DNA from: Acestrorhynchus altus
Taxonomy: Eukaryota; Chordata; Actinopteri; Characiformes; Acestrorhynchidae
DNA length: 64,000 nt
Reading direction: 5' to 3'
Assembly: GCA_034509495.1 (NCBI GenBank)
Contig: CM067504.1
Coordinates: 25,871 to 89,870 of the forward strand
Below the pieces are notes generated by a model that was not told the origin of the DNA, did not search any database, and saw only the letters and a program-made list of their open reading frames with translations. Below are positions 24,133-36,800 of this stretch, in pieces. The position numbers and the translations under genes were made by a program. Every line of letters starts with the position of its first letter. Position 1 is the first letter of the stretch.

Positions 24133-25220
24133 ACAGTCATGTAAAAAAGTTAGGACACACCTTTGATTTTAAACATATGTACATTTGAATATTATTTTCC
24201 TTCACTGGAAAAAAAACGTTCCCACTCCTCCATGCAGAATTCTTTCAGCTCTGTGATGTTTCAGCGTCAGTCTTTGTACAGACGCTCTTACATTCTCCTC
24301 AAGCCCCAAACATGGATCAACTTTTGGTGATAAGAAGACGTAGAAGATGACAAGTATACACTATTGCTCCTGTACAACTAGACACACCCACAGGTTCAAG
24401 CTGAAAACCAACTAATCTTTGGTTCTGCAAACCAACATTTTATGTCCCAGAACCAATTTTGATGGTGGAAATGTACTGAAGGTTCCATTTTGGTGGAAAA
24501 GGTCTCTCTGAGGGCTTCAGAAAAAAAGGCTGTAGATGCAGATGACTCTGGTAAGTGATTTAAAAAGATGTCAGAACAATTAAAAATCAGTCATTTCACT
24601 GTCCAGAAAATAATTTACAAGGAGAACAACTGCCAACATGACCAGATCAGACCATCCTAGCAAGTTCAGCCACAAGATGAGAACCACAAGATGAGAAAAG
24701 AAAAACAACAATCCTAAAATGCTCATCACATACCTACAGGTAGCTCTCACCAAAGTGCAGCTTCTACCATCAGAAAGAGACCAAACCAGTTTGATCATCA
24801 TGAGAGGAGTTTAAGGAGGAAACCCTTACTGTCAAACAAACATCAGGGTAAGACTACAGTTCTCCAGAGAACATCTAGTCAAAGAACAGGACTTTTGGAA
24901 CAATGTGCTTTGGACAGATGAATCCAAAGTTGAATTATTTGGGCACGGTAACAGAAGATATGTTTGACACAAACCAACATTGGCACACGCGACCTCTATA
25001 GCAGCTGCTGTGAAGTACGGTAGGAAGTGTGATAGTTTGGTGCTGCTTTGTTGCAACAAGGTCTGAGACTTTCTCCACACAGAAACCACCATGAGATCTT
25101 TATTGTATCAGAGGGGGCTTGAGGAGAATGGAAGATGCCTGTAACAAAGATTGATGCTGAAAGAATTCTGCATGGAGGAGTGGGAATGTCTTTCTTCCAG
25201 TCGATGTCAGAGATGGTAGA
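24133..25220 (+). mobile_element. Tc1-like transposon with internal inverted ends
   Basis: The body at 24,550-25,100 reads in broken + frames as transposase, including FWNNVLWTDESKVELFGHGN around 24,890-24,950, the first Asp of the DDE triad. Left 24,218-24,308 and right 25,111-25,190 are inverse copies of one sequence (ttcccactcctccatgcaga / tctgcatggaggagtgggaa). Inactive through stops. Related to the minus element at 62,680-63,560. Confidence 0.75.
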
Positions 25221-25329
25221 CAGTGATACCAGCTATTAGGACAGAGGGGTTTCAAACTTTTTCCTCACAAGAAGGCAGAGAAACCCACCATTTTTAGATC
25301 CTGGTAATTTTTGTAGAACAGAGCATTTC

Positions 25330-26240
25330 ATACAATACCATGTTCCAAATTATTATGCTGGGTTTAAGTGTCTTAAATATTACATTTTTTGGTTTTCAAT
25401 AAACTCATGGCTTTAGGCCTCAGTGACACCTGTGATCGCATTGCAGTGATCCTGATTAAAGAGAACCATTTAGTACACATCCACGCATTAATCTACAGGT
25501 TTCCAGCAATATGGGAAATAAAAGGATCTGCTGCTGAAAAGCACCAAACAGTGCAATACCTTGGACAAGGTAACATTCCATATTTCACAAAAACTTAAAG
25601 TGTATAAGAAGAGATTTGTGGCTGATTCAGAGCACACACAGGTTCACTCAGATAGCACTATAATGTTTGACAATCATCAGATTTATGAGAGCAAAGCCAT
25701 GCAGCCTTTACAAAACAACAAATGATATTTGAAGTTGTGCCAGCGCTCTGGAGTCCCACAAACCTCAAAAAAGTAAAATATGGTCCTCCAGAAGCTTGTT
25801 GTTGAAATAAAACCGACTATTTGGCCACCCTTAACCAAAGCTCACAGAAACTGATGAGGTCGCCCAGACGACATGCCAGATGTGAACTTTCAGCTTTGCT
25901 ACAGAGTGTCATGCAACCCTGGATGGTCCAGATGGATGGAGTAGTGGATGGTTAGTGGACAGCCACCATGTCCCAACAAGTCTGTGACATCAGCAAGGAG
26001 GTGGTGGGAGGGATGGAGCTGGTAGGTCCCTTTAGCATCCAAGGAAGGTGTTAAATGACCTGTTTCCTGATTGGACCACTTTTTCCATGGTACAAAAAGA
26101 AGAGCTATCGCTTCCATTGAAAAATCATCTTCATGCATGACAATACACCATTGGCCTAAAAGGAGAGAAAATCATCCCTCCCCTGACCTCAACCTTATTG
26201 AGAACCTCGGATTTTTCTCAAGTGGTTTCGAAAGAAGTTA
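25330..26240 (+). mobile_element. Second Tc1-like relic
   Basis: Left end carries atgttccaaattattatgct, a terminal sequence known from a widespread Tc1-like group. A frame at 25,389-25,598 includes ALIYRFPAIWEIKGSAAEKH. Near 26,130-26,215 the reading FMHDNTP and then cctcaaccttattgagaacc (P-x-x-N-x-I-E-N) match the second and third catalytic blocks. Degenerate. Confidence 0.65.
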
Positions 26241-26600
26241 AGGTGTTAATTGTTAAAGGAGTTCCAGACCGGGCAATTCTCGATACATTGAAGTGGATAT
26301 CCACATAGAAAGTCAGTGTGCTTGCAGTTTATTGTACTTAGAATCTTTCTCTGCTTGTAAGGGTAGGCTGTTTTCTTTGGATTTTACTTAATTAGACTCT
26401 GTAGGAACTTTTGTCTGTCTTATCTAACCATGTACCTATCCTGTTAGTTGAAATCAGGTGGTTTCGGGTTAGTTAAGGTGTGAATTGCAGTGGCGGAGTT
26501 CCAGACCGCACTTTTGATAAATTGAAGGATATCGCTCTGTAAAGGTGTTTGAAGGTAGAATTGTTGAGTTGACAATTTAAGTTATCAAAACCTCTAGTTT
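26213..26600. repeat. Two ~240-bp direct repeats upstream of an L2-like LINE
   Basis: ggtggtttcg, ttaaggtgt, ggagttccagaccg and attgaagtggatat recur in the same order at 26,220-26,300 and 26,458-26,540. They lie immediately 5' of the LINE frame and may be its promoter monomers. No gene otherwise. Confidence 0.5.
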
Positions 26601-29400
26601 CAACATGTGTTTTCCCATCCCAGTTGTCACATCCTGCAACACTAGAAGACATTATAGCAGTAACAGAAATCGCAATACCAATAACCTCAATTTACCCGCC
26701 TGTGTCATCAGATTCTCAGGTGATGGTATCTGGGGGGCTTTTGAATTGCAGTACAGAAAAGCTGACTTCATCTCAGCCCTGGCATCTGCACAATCTCTGG
26801 ACTTCTTGGCTCTGACAGAAACATGGATCACCCCTGAGAACACTGCAACCCCAGCTGCCCTGTCCTCCGCCTTTACTTTCTCTCATTCTACACGAAGGGT
26901 TGGTAGAGGTGGAGGCACAGGCATGCTTGTCTCTCGAGGGTGGCAATCGGCTCCCCTCACACTCTCACATCTTGACATTTCCTCCTTTGAATTCCATGCT
27001 TTTCCCACTAAATTCCACATCATTGTTCTCTATCGACCTCCTGGTCCATTGGGCAATTTCATTGATGAATTGGACACTCTCCTGAGCAGTCTTTCTGTTG
27101 AGACTTCACTCATTCTAATTGGTGATCTTTCATCAGAGAAAATGCAGTCATCATGTCTCCTCCAACTTCTATCTTCTGTTGACCTCACCTTTAACCAGTC
27201 TGGTCCAACGCATTGGTGGCAGTACATTGCATCTAATCTTAGTAGACCTGTCCTGGTTACTCCCCTTGACCTTTTTGACCATCATCACTTCATGTCCTTC
27301 ACACTCTCCCTCCCTTCTTTTCCACATGCTGTCCCCCCAACTTCTTCCAACCCTCATCGTAACCTCCACACTCTCTCCCATCTTTTCTTACCTCCACTAT
27401 TCTAACAACCCTTCCACATCCTGGATTCCTTCTCTCCTCCTTCCACTGGAAACTGCCACAAGCATTTTCCTTCATCCATCTCCTCTTCAGTCAACCTTCT
27501 CTGTCCTCTCTCAAAGACCTGCAAGAACCTCCAGACCTTCCCAGTGGTTGACAGAGGTTCTGTGCAACAACCGAAGAGAGTTGAGATTAGCTGAAAGAAA
27601 GTGGAGAAAAACGCAACAGCAGTCGGATCTCGCTGCTTACATTTCACTGGCTTTCAGTGAAAGTAACCACTGCAAAAATCTCATCCTTTAATAAGGAGAG
27701 ATTTTGAACACCTGCATTCGATCCACACAAGCTCTTTCTCTGTCTTCTCTCTCTTCTAAAACCCTCCTACCCCTGCTCCAAATCCACCCCCTCACCCCAG
27801 AAGATTTTGTCACCTTCTTTGAAGAAAAGGTTGACAAGATCTGCCAATCCTTCCCACCCTCCCTTCCACCAAACTCCTACTCCTCCCACCAGACACCCTT
27901 CTCCTCCTGCATGTCTTTCCTCTTTCTCTCCACTTTCCACAGCTGACATCCTTCATCATCTCACATCCAACAATACAATCACCTGTCCTCTTGACCCTAT
28001 CCTTTCCTCTCTATTCCAGATTATTGCTCCTGACTTTCTTCCTTTCATTACCTTCATCATAAACAGCTCACTGTCATCCAGTCATGTTCCATCTACTTCC
28101 AAAGCTGCCAGAGTGGTCCCAATCTTGAAAAAGCCAACTCTTGATGATTCATACATTAGCAATTATAGACCGGTATCACTACTCTCCTTCCTCTCAAAAA
28201 TCCTTGAATGATCTGTCTACAATCAGCTATTGCTCTTCTCAACCAGAACACTATACAGGATCCAAACCACACATGGCTTCAAACCGCACACACTCAACAG
28301 AGACTGCTCTCATTGGGCGGTCACTAAGAATCTCCATGCTGCTAGATCAGCCAAACTATCCTCTGTTGTAATTTTCCCCACCTCTCTGCAGCCTTTGATA
28401 CAGTAGATCACAAGATCCTCCTGTCAATCCTGGTAGCCTTGGAATCACAGGTTCTGCATTACAATGGTTTGCATCATACCTGGAAGAGTGTTCTTACCAG
28501 GTCACATGGCAGGGAGCCACATCAGCTCCAGGCAGACTCTCCACCGGTGTTCCACAAGGCTCAGTCCTTGGTCCTCTTCTCTTTTCTCTCAACACTACTT
28601 CTCTTGGTAAGTAATATTTTCTCACAGGTTTAACTTACCACTGCTATGTGCTGATGACACTCAACTCATCCTCTCTTTCCCACCCGACACCTGTGGCCTC
28701 ATCCCGATCTCAGCTTGCCTCTCTGATGTCTCATCACATGGGAGGCAGCCCATCACCTCAAACTTCAACCCCAGCAAGACCAAACCCTATTCATTCCTGA
28801 AGCACTGGTCCTCACCCTGACCTTGGCCATTTCCTTGAGAACTCACTGGTCAACGCATCTACTGAAGCACAGGAGCCTGGTGTAGTAGTGGGATGACCAC
28901 ACATTCACAGGTCATGTTGCAACCCTGACACGGTCCTGCAGGCAGATTTCTCCTTTATAACATCAGGAGAATTCAACCTTTTCTGTCTAGAGAGGACACT
29001 CAGGTGCTTGTTCAGTCTCTCATCATCTCAAGACTAGAACTGCAACTCCTACTGGCTGGACCTTCCTATGAGGACCATCAGACCATTGCAACTTATTCAG
29101 AACCCAGCAGCGAGGCCCTCTTCTCAATGTTCCAAACTCAGTCACATAACCTCTGCTGCCTCTTCCATGGCTCCCTGTAGCTGAACATCAGATTCAGAAC
29201 CGTGATGCTGACCTACAAAGACAAAAATGGACCAGCCCCTCCATATATGATGGTAATGGTCAAACTTGAGTTGTACCAAGAGACCTTTCCAGCCTGGGCA
29301 ATAGCTCAGCTTCACCCACCATCTTTCAAAACACAAGGAAAACATGCATCCAGACTCTTTTCTGTTCTGGCACCAAAATGGTGGAACAAACTTCTCCTTG
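26600..29400 (+). mobile_element. L2-like LINE, nearly full length, degenerate
   Basis: The 266-codon frame 26,605-27,405 is an APE-type endonuclease (LDFLALTETWITPENTAT with catalytic Glu; GRGGGTGMLVS; IVLYRPPGPLGNFIDELD). Frame-shifted continuations give RT: KKPTLDDSYISNYRPVSLLS at 28,130-28,190, an ADDTQL-type active site near 28,650 (gtgctgatgacactcaactc), and the C-terminal block NGPAPPYMMVMV at 29,220-29,260. The 3' end stops inside protease sequence near 29,400, where P3 exon 1 would be expected, so insertion or rearrangement removed the promoter and exon 1 of P3. Confidence 0.85.
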
Positions 29401-30170
29401 GTTCCACAGATCATAGACAGTAGATAATGTAGATTGTTCATCAGCCGCCATGCTGATATCATTTGCAGGTTCTGCCAAATAAGTAGCATTCTCAAAAACA
29501 GCAATTAATAAGTAATTTCATTTGTACATTTGAACACCTTTCTAAGAGTGCTGCATTATTTGATACTGCAGAACTCATCCATAATGTTTATTCTCTTCCG
29601 TTACAGGATCCTTTTGAACATGGAATGGTAGGAACTTTATTCTTCTTTACAAAATCATTGGTAGAACAGCTTGTTTATTTAGGGTCATTGTCTTGCTGCA
29701 TGATCCACATTCTCTTCACACAATTCAGAAATCATTGGTCCATCAACAAGCTGTCTGAGCCCAGATGCAGCAAAACAGGCACAAAACCATGACATTTACC
29801 CACCACCATGTTTCACAGATGGGATACAGGTTTTATGCTGGAATGCAGTATTTTCTCCAAACAATGCTTCTCATTTAAACTGAAAATATTTATTCCTTTG
29901 TTCCTTTGAAATGAAAAACTAGAAACTTTGATCTAATTTGATCACCTTGTTCACTCTGTTTCTCAGTATGTGGTCGTGCACCGTTGAACCTCAGATCGTG
30001 GTGGACAGCTCATCTCCGCCTGGCCGTGGCAGGTTAGTTTACAGAAATCATCTAATGGTCACCATTTCTCATATGATCCCTCATCAACAAAGACTGCTTT
30101 GACAGCAGTCACTGTTTTGATGAGTTAGTATCAGAGACACACAGACACAAACACACACAATAATGTCACA

Positions 30171-30171
<1 letters not shown>

Positions 30172-30220
<49 letters not shown>
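30172..30220. repeat. (CA)n microsatellite in intron 3 of P3
   Basis: About 24 CA units at the conserved position after E3. Confidence 0.9.
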
Positions 30221-30222
<2 letters not shown>

Positions 30223-30750
30223 TGAACACTATAACACCCTCCCTCTAAGAAACTCTAATCAAATGACTGAACTACTTTTCTTTCCATATGTCCAGCCCAC
30301 TGTTGGTTTTGTAGTGGTGTTGGGCTTAGACTCTGGAAGGGTATAACGGCAATATGGTTGTAAGAGGTGCTCACCAGGTGATCCAATATCCAGTTACACA
30401 CCAAAAACCAACAACAATGACATCACTCCCTGCTTCTGTCTGAACGCTTTCAGTCCTTTCTGACTACCGTCCCAGTGTGCCTGGCAGCCTCAGGAAGCAT
30501 GTTCCCTGCATCCACCATGAACTGGATTACAGGATGGGGAGCTATTGCTTCTGGAGGTAAATTACAATCAAGCCCACAAACTGAGATTTTAGAATCACTT
30601 GGTGTAAATCTGGTGACACTTCCACCACCATGCTTCACAGCTGGCATGAGGATCTTGTGTTCAAAGGCTCAAAGGTGTTTATAGGGTGTACTATACACAC
30701 ATATACACAAATACTTAGATATATCACATACAAGCAAAATGATATTTATC

Positions 30751-30786
<36 letters not shown>

Positions 30787-31041
30787 TTCTAGCTCTCTGC
30801 CTTCTCCTGGAGAGCTGCAGGAGGCACAAGTGCCCATCGTTGGTCAATCTCAGTGTGCACAGTTGCTGAAACCTCTAACAATTACCAGTAACATGATCTG
30901 TGCTGGTCTGAAACAAGGAGGCAAGGACACCTGTCAGGTACACGGTTAAAATGAACATTCATCTACCAGCTCAGTATCCAGCTGCAGACCCACAGTCTGA
31001 GTGTGCGTGAAGGACTGACAGTGAAGGTCTGACTGTGAGGA

Positions 31042-31044
<3 letters not shown>

Positions 31045-31097
<53 letters not shown>
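31045..31097. repeat. (CT)n polypyrimidine tract before exon 6 of P3
   Basis: About 26 CT units followed by GCAG and exon 6. Confidence 0.9.
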
Positions 31098-31099
<2 letters not shown>

Positions 31100-31274
31100 G
31101 GGAGACTCTGAGGCCCAATGGTGTTAAGAGGATTGTTTGATTCAGTCTGAATCACTAGTTTTGGTCTGGTTGTGCTGGAACCGAACTGCCTGGTGTTTAC
31201 ACTGAAAGTGTCCGGCGATCAGCCATGGACGGGCATCATCAAACAGAACCTCCTGGCTTTGTGAAGTTTCCTAG

Positions 31275-32390
31275 AAAGGCAAGATACTCACTTTCACACA
31301 CCCTCTCTGTTTACACATATTCCTCATAGATCCATCTTAGGCCACCTTCACATTACAAACTCCATCAATCAAATCCACTTTTTCACTCTGAGTGATCTGA
31401 GTCTGAGCAGAATCTGAGCGGCCAAAAGGTGACAGTATCAGGAAAACCTCCCTCAGACTGGGAGAAAGAAACCAAGACTCTATTGGTAACATGAAGAAAT
31501 CTGTCTCTGAAACAGCACATGTATTCATGTCCATGTTTTCATGCATTATGCCACAACTATCTGATGTTTTAAATCCAGTATATCTACAAACCAGCTGTCT
31601 TTCTCTCATTTCACAGCAAATTCATCACACATCTACAGATAATAGAAAAGATCATGAAAAAGGGCAGACAGGGGCTTATAGTAGACTTGACAATGTACAA
31701 ATTAAGCCATTGTCCTGATTACATGAATCAAGCCTTTCAGACGTTTTCCTTCAGTCTCACATACCTGTTGTGCTTCTTTGGCAGGAGCGCCAGCAGAGCA
31801 GAGAGGCTCATATGAGAAACATTGGAATCTAAGCACTTACGCTTAATGGCACGAATCGTCTTCAGTTACGCTGAAGGTTTGGGGGAGGGCTGCACAATAC
31901 ATATCGTTTCAGCATCGTCATCACAATGTGGACATGAACAGTATTCACATCGGAAGACTCTGTGTAATGTCATATAAGACCGATTTAGCTCAATGCTAAC
32001 ATTTTTTCTGTGATTTTCTAGTGAAATTTGGTGAAAGTTCCTGTATTTTTTAATATCTTTAAATATGTCACAGAATATCGCTGTGGTCCCCGTATGACGC
32101 AGTCCTAGTTTCAGTATTTTCTTTCTGATTAATATCACTGGTTTATACTGTGGTGTGGAGTCTAAAGTTACATGACACAGAATTGTACTGTATGGGAATT
32201 TGTATGCCAGGCTGCCCTATAATTAAAACTGCATGAACATCACTGTGTCTCTTCTGTGTCTCTTTGTTGCTCTTAGTTGATCATTTCATGTGGTCCAGTT
32301 GTGTTTTCATCCTTTGATTTGAAATAATACTGACATAAACTGAATTATCACTGGATTCAAACCCAGTTCATTTACATTTAGGTAACTAAA
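31275..32390. repeat. 3' flank of protease unit, copy 3
   Basis: No gene. Same block as after P1, with the gggctgcacaatacatatcg segment near 31,883. Its attctcatttcacagcaaat-type sequence near 31,600 is shared with P1 rather than with P2/P5. Confidence 0.7.
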
Positions 32391-32429
32391 CGCTCAGAAC
32401 TAAGGATCAGTCCACTGATTTATTTGGTC

Positions 32430-32755
32430 TTCCACAAACCAGCTTCAGCTCAGGATGTTGGTGGTTTCTCCATCAACTGCTGCTTCAGCCTTCACAACAT
32501 CTCTACTGGATTAAGATCAGGACACTGACTGGACTGTTCCAGAACATTACCTTCATTCTCCTTTAAAAGTTCTTTGGTAGAACCACTTGTGTTCTTAGGG
32601 TCGCTGTCTTGTTGCCTGACCCACAATCTCTTGAGATTGAGATGCAGCAAAACAAGTCCAAACCACTATACTATCACCACCATGTTTCTGGCCAGAGGAA
32701 CAGGGCTTTGTGTGCTGGAATGCAGTGTTTTTCTCCAAAACATAAATCACAATCA
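32430..32755 (-). mobile_element. Tc1-like relic (minus), spacer 3
   Basis: Paralogue of 2,960-3,300, cut by the same L2-like relic. Contains cttagggtcgctgtcttgtt and the tgcagtgtttttctcc segment. Confidence 0.65.
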
Positions 32756-33790
32756 GTCAATTAAAGTTTATTTGTGAAGCACTTTACAACAAGGAATCTC
32801 ACAAAGCAGCTTTACAGAAATCCAGCCTCAAATGAGCAGCAGCAGCAAAAGTGGCAAGGAAAAACTCCCTCAGACTAGGAGGAAGAAACCTTGAGAGGAA
32901 CCAAGGCTCAAGAGAAGAACCCATCCTCATCTGGTCGACACTGGAGAGCATAAACAAAGGCACAATACCTGGGCATAGAATGTATAATAGAAATGAAATG
33001 AAATAGAGAGGAAATAATTTAACTGTGATACAGGTATGAGTGAATAATGAGGAAATTGTTGATGTGCTTTGTGTTGGTAGCTGAAGTCCATGCAGGTTAC
33101 GTAGTTTAATCTAGCAGTTGGTTCTCAGAATGATGAGTAGAGGGGTGGACCGATATCTGCCAGGCATCCGCAGCTCGGGACATGGGGGTGAGAGAGGGAG
33201 AAAGGATTAGTGTCCCCTTAGAGGTGTTAATGAAAAGCCTGCATGAAGAGAAAGGTTTTCAGTTGTGATTTAAAGATGGAGAGAGAGTCTGAGTCCCGAA
33301 CAGTATGAGGAAGGCTATTCCAGAGCTGGGGGGCTTTATAAGAGAAGTCTCGTCCCCCAACAGTGTTCTTTTTGATTCTAGGGATAGGGACTGTCAATAG
33401 GCCCGCGTCCTGAGAATGCAGTCTACATGATGGGTTGTAGGGTATTAAAAGGTCTTTTAGGTAATATGGGGCTAAGCTATTTAGTGACTTGAATGTTAGT
33501 AGCAATATTTTTTAGTCAATTCGGAATTTAATGGGAAGCCAAAGGAGGATGAGAGAACAGACTAATATGGTCAAATTTCTGAGTTCTAGTGAGAACCCTC
33601 GCAGCAGTGTTTTGTACCGATTGGAGCTTCTGTAATGATTTCCCAAACTACCAGCTAGCAGGGCATTACAGTCTGATGATGACGTGAGAGTGATTTACAC
33701 AATTTGCGGCCACATGCTGGTGGAAGAATCCCGCCTTACTACGTTACTGATGGGTGCCAAATGAGAAGTCAGGAGTCAAATATTAAACCA
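32755..33790 (-). mobile_element. L2-like LINE 3' part (minus), spacer 3
   Basis: Longer paralogue of 3,305-3,935. Minus-strand frame 33,227-33,505 reads LLTFKSLNSLAPYYLKDLL, KKNTVGGRDFSYKAPQLWNS and LKTFLFMQAF, the conserved C-terminus of L2-type LINEs. Tail on the left (acaaagcagctttacag). Confidence 0.8.
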
Positions 33791-33859
33791 CTGGTGTCCC
33801 CAGCTCCTGGTGACAAATGTGGCAACATATCCTAAATATTCTTCCATATCACTGTAGGT

Positions 33860-36800
33860 GAGCTAAACCAGCCATTAGGCATGTAGTTTGTGTACTGCTG
33901 GTTCTGGTCCCAAACACGGATAGTGAGGGTTGCGTCAGGAAGGATATCCAGAGTAAAAAACTTGTGCCAAAACTATGATGTGGATCATGAATATGACTGT
34001 CATCCTGGATTGGTCAAGGCCCGGTTAACAACAACCACTTCTGTGCTGTTGACCAGCAGGTGCCAGTGGAAAATGATGAAGACCATCGCAGAGGAGAGGA
34101 AGAAGGCAGGTTAGAAGGCAGCAAGAGAGAAGGAAAGGCAGGAATGTGGAGGTTAGAGTAGGGAGAGCTTGTAGACATGATGGAGAGAAGGAAGGTAGAT
34201 ATTCTGTGTGTTCAGGAGACCAGATGGAAAGGAAGCAAGGCCAGGAACATTGGAGGTGGATTCAAACTGTTCTATCATGGTGTAGATGGGAAGAGAAATG
34301 TGTGACAAGTGTTCTGGAGGTAAAGAGAGGGTCAGAAAGGATCATGAGCTTGAACTTGGAAGTTGATAGTTTAATTTTGAACGTTTTCAGTTCATATGCA
34401 CCACAGGTTGGTTGTCAGTTAGAGGAGAAAGAGGAATTTTGGAGTATGATGGATGAAGTGGTAGAATCCATGTCAATGGACATGTTGGTGAAGGGAACAG
34501 TGGGGATGAAGAGGTGCTGGGTATGGGTTGCAAAGAGAATGGAAACAGCTGTGCTGAACCCATATTTTCAGAAGAGGGAAGAGCACAGGGTGACATACAA
34601 GAGTGGCAAGAATGTGTTGGGTGTTTGGTCAGAGGAAAGAAGACAAGGAAATTGGTGGTGGAATGAGGAAGTCCAGGAGAGTATTCAGAAGAAGAAGGCA
34701 GCTAAGAAAAAGAGGGATAAGCAGAGAGATGAAGGAAGTAGGCAGGAGTGCTGTGAGGCTGGTCACATAGCGAAAAGAATGGTGGCAAAGGCAAAGGCTC
34801 AGGCCTATGATGAGTTGTAAGAGAGGATGGACAGTAAAGAAGGAGTAAAGGACTTGTATAGTTTGGGCGAACAGAGACATAGAGCTGGAAAGGACGTACA
34901 GCAGGTTAGACTGATAAAGGACAGAGAGGGAAATGTACTAGTGAGTGATCAGAGAGTGTTGAGTAGATGGAACTTGAAGAGCTAATGAATGAGGGAAAAT
35001 GAGAGAGAGAGGAGGACAACGGGGTGCAGAGAATTAGTAAGGTGAAAGTGAGGGCAGCTTTAAAAAGGATGAAGAATGCAAAGGCAGTTGGTCCAGATGA
35101 CATACCTGTGGAGGTATGGAGATGTTTAGGAGAGAAGACAATGGACATTTTGACCTGGTTGTTTAACAAAATCCTGGAGAGTAAGAAGCAGTGTACTGGT
35201 CCCCATTTTTAAGAACAAGGGTGCTGTTCTAGGGTAAGTAGATTAGACACTGCCAGGTAAGTGATTCATCATCACTGGTCACACTTATCTCAGTTCTGAA
35301 GTGTTCTGTTTCAAAACCTCCTAATTATACTATCAATACAACCTTACCCTGCTATATTGAGACTGTGTCTGTCCCCCGTAGAGCTCGAAAACATGGCCAT
35401 CAGAAAATCTGTTTTAATAACCTTATTAGATTTAGAACCAAATCTCCCACCTCTCTGAGAAGCAGCAGCTCCTGTATCAAAACTGGGATTACAAACATAT
35501 GATATTTAATCCTACAGCAGTGATTATGAAAGAAATAATCACTGATAATGACCTTAATGCCCTGTGTCTCTGTGAAACGTGGGCCAAACCCAATGGATAT
35601 ATAGCTCTGAATGAATCTTGTCTTCCCTTCAGTCACTACAGTCACCCACACAGATCTGGTCGTGCAGGTTCTGTAGCCACACTATATGACTCTGCCTTAG
35701 CTATTACTCAAAACTCAGGATATGAAATCTTTGAAAATACTTAACCTAAAGATATCTGATCCAGCTCCTGTCTCAAAAAAACTAAATGCATTTTAACAAT
35801 CACTATCTGCCGTCCTCCTGGTCCGTATACAGACTTTCTCACTGAGTTCACAGACTTCTTAGCCATTTTTAAAAGGCCCAGGATCCACTTACAATGGCCT
35901 TTCATGCCATTTTGGATGACTTTGCTGAAACAAATTATCACTGGACCTACCCATCGATTCAACCACACCTTAGATCTAGTTTTTTAATCCTGTACCAAGA
36001 TAGATTAAATGCGAAATCTGTATCGTGACAGAACGACTCCATTTCAGATCACATCTAATTATATTTGACTTGATCTACACCACAACATGATACATCAGTC
36101 ACCTCGTTCCATTAGTAGACGCACCATAACATCCTCAACAGTTAATGAATTCATTAATACTCTCCCTGACCTATCCACTGTCCCTGCCCCCTCCAACCAT
36201 AGTGACCTCGACTGTACAATAGACACCCTAAACTCAGTACCTCGCTCAAATCTGGACTTTATATCTCCAATCAGAACCAAACTAATTAAAGAGAAAAAAT
36301 TAGCTCCGTGGTACAATGACCACACGCGCACTTTGAAACAGACCGCATGTAGTTACGAACGCAAATGGTGGCAAACAAAACTAGAAATTTTTAGAGATGC
36401 TTGGAAACTTACTATCACAGATTATAAACACACTTTAGTTTACGATAAATCATTATATTCTGCATCTCTAATAGATAAAATAAGGACAATCCTACATACC
36501 TGTTTAATACCTCAAAATTAACTAGCAGCCACAACATTGCAGGCTCAGTTCATTCCAACAGACATCTCCTGTAATGACTTTATGACCTTCTTTAACGTCA
36601 AAATAGAAAAATTGACAAAAGATTCATAATCTGGCTCCAACCTCACCTCCTCACACATTTGAGAACAGTACTGGTGTTGATACTGAGTCAAGGTTAGAAT
36701 ACTTTAAACCTGTCAATGAAAAAGACCTCCTTAGTTTAATTAGCTCCTCAAAATCATCCACAGAGGCTCCAATCAGTACAAAACGCTGCGAGGGGTTCTC

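Larger units (their letters stand above)
29607..31274 (+). pseudogene. Trypsin-like serine protease P3 (prss60-like), exon 1 missing, indel-damaged
   Basis: Exons placed by comparison with P1/P5: E2 29607-29627 (extra T causes TGA), E3 29967-30122 (CGRAPLN start, then missing G at IVGGQ and loss of the CGG part), E4 30296-30556 (start degraded, end clean: CLAASGSMFPASTMNWITGW), E5 30793-30937 (clean: GELQEAQVPIVGQSQCAQLL, MICAGLKQGGKDTCQ with Asp189), E6 31101-31274 (one G lost in GDSGGP). E1, the TATA region and the signal peptide are absent because an L2-like LINE abuts at 29,400. It lacks the intron 4 MITE and the intron 5 Rex3, so its introns are short, probably near the ancestral state. 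Confidence 0.8.
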
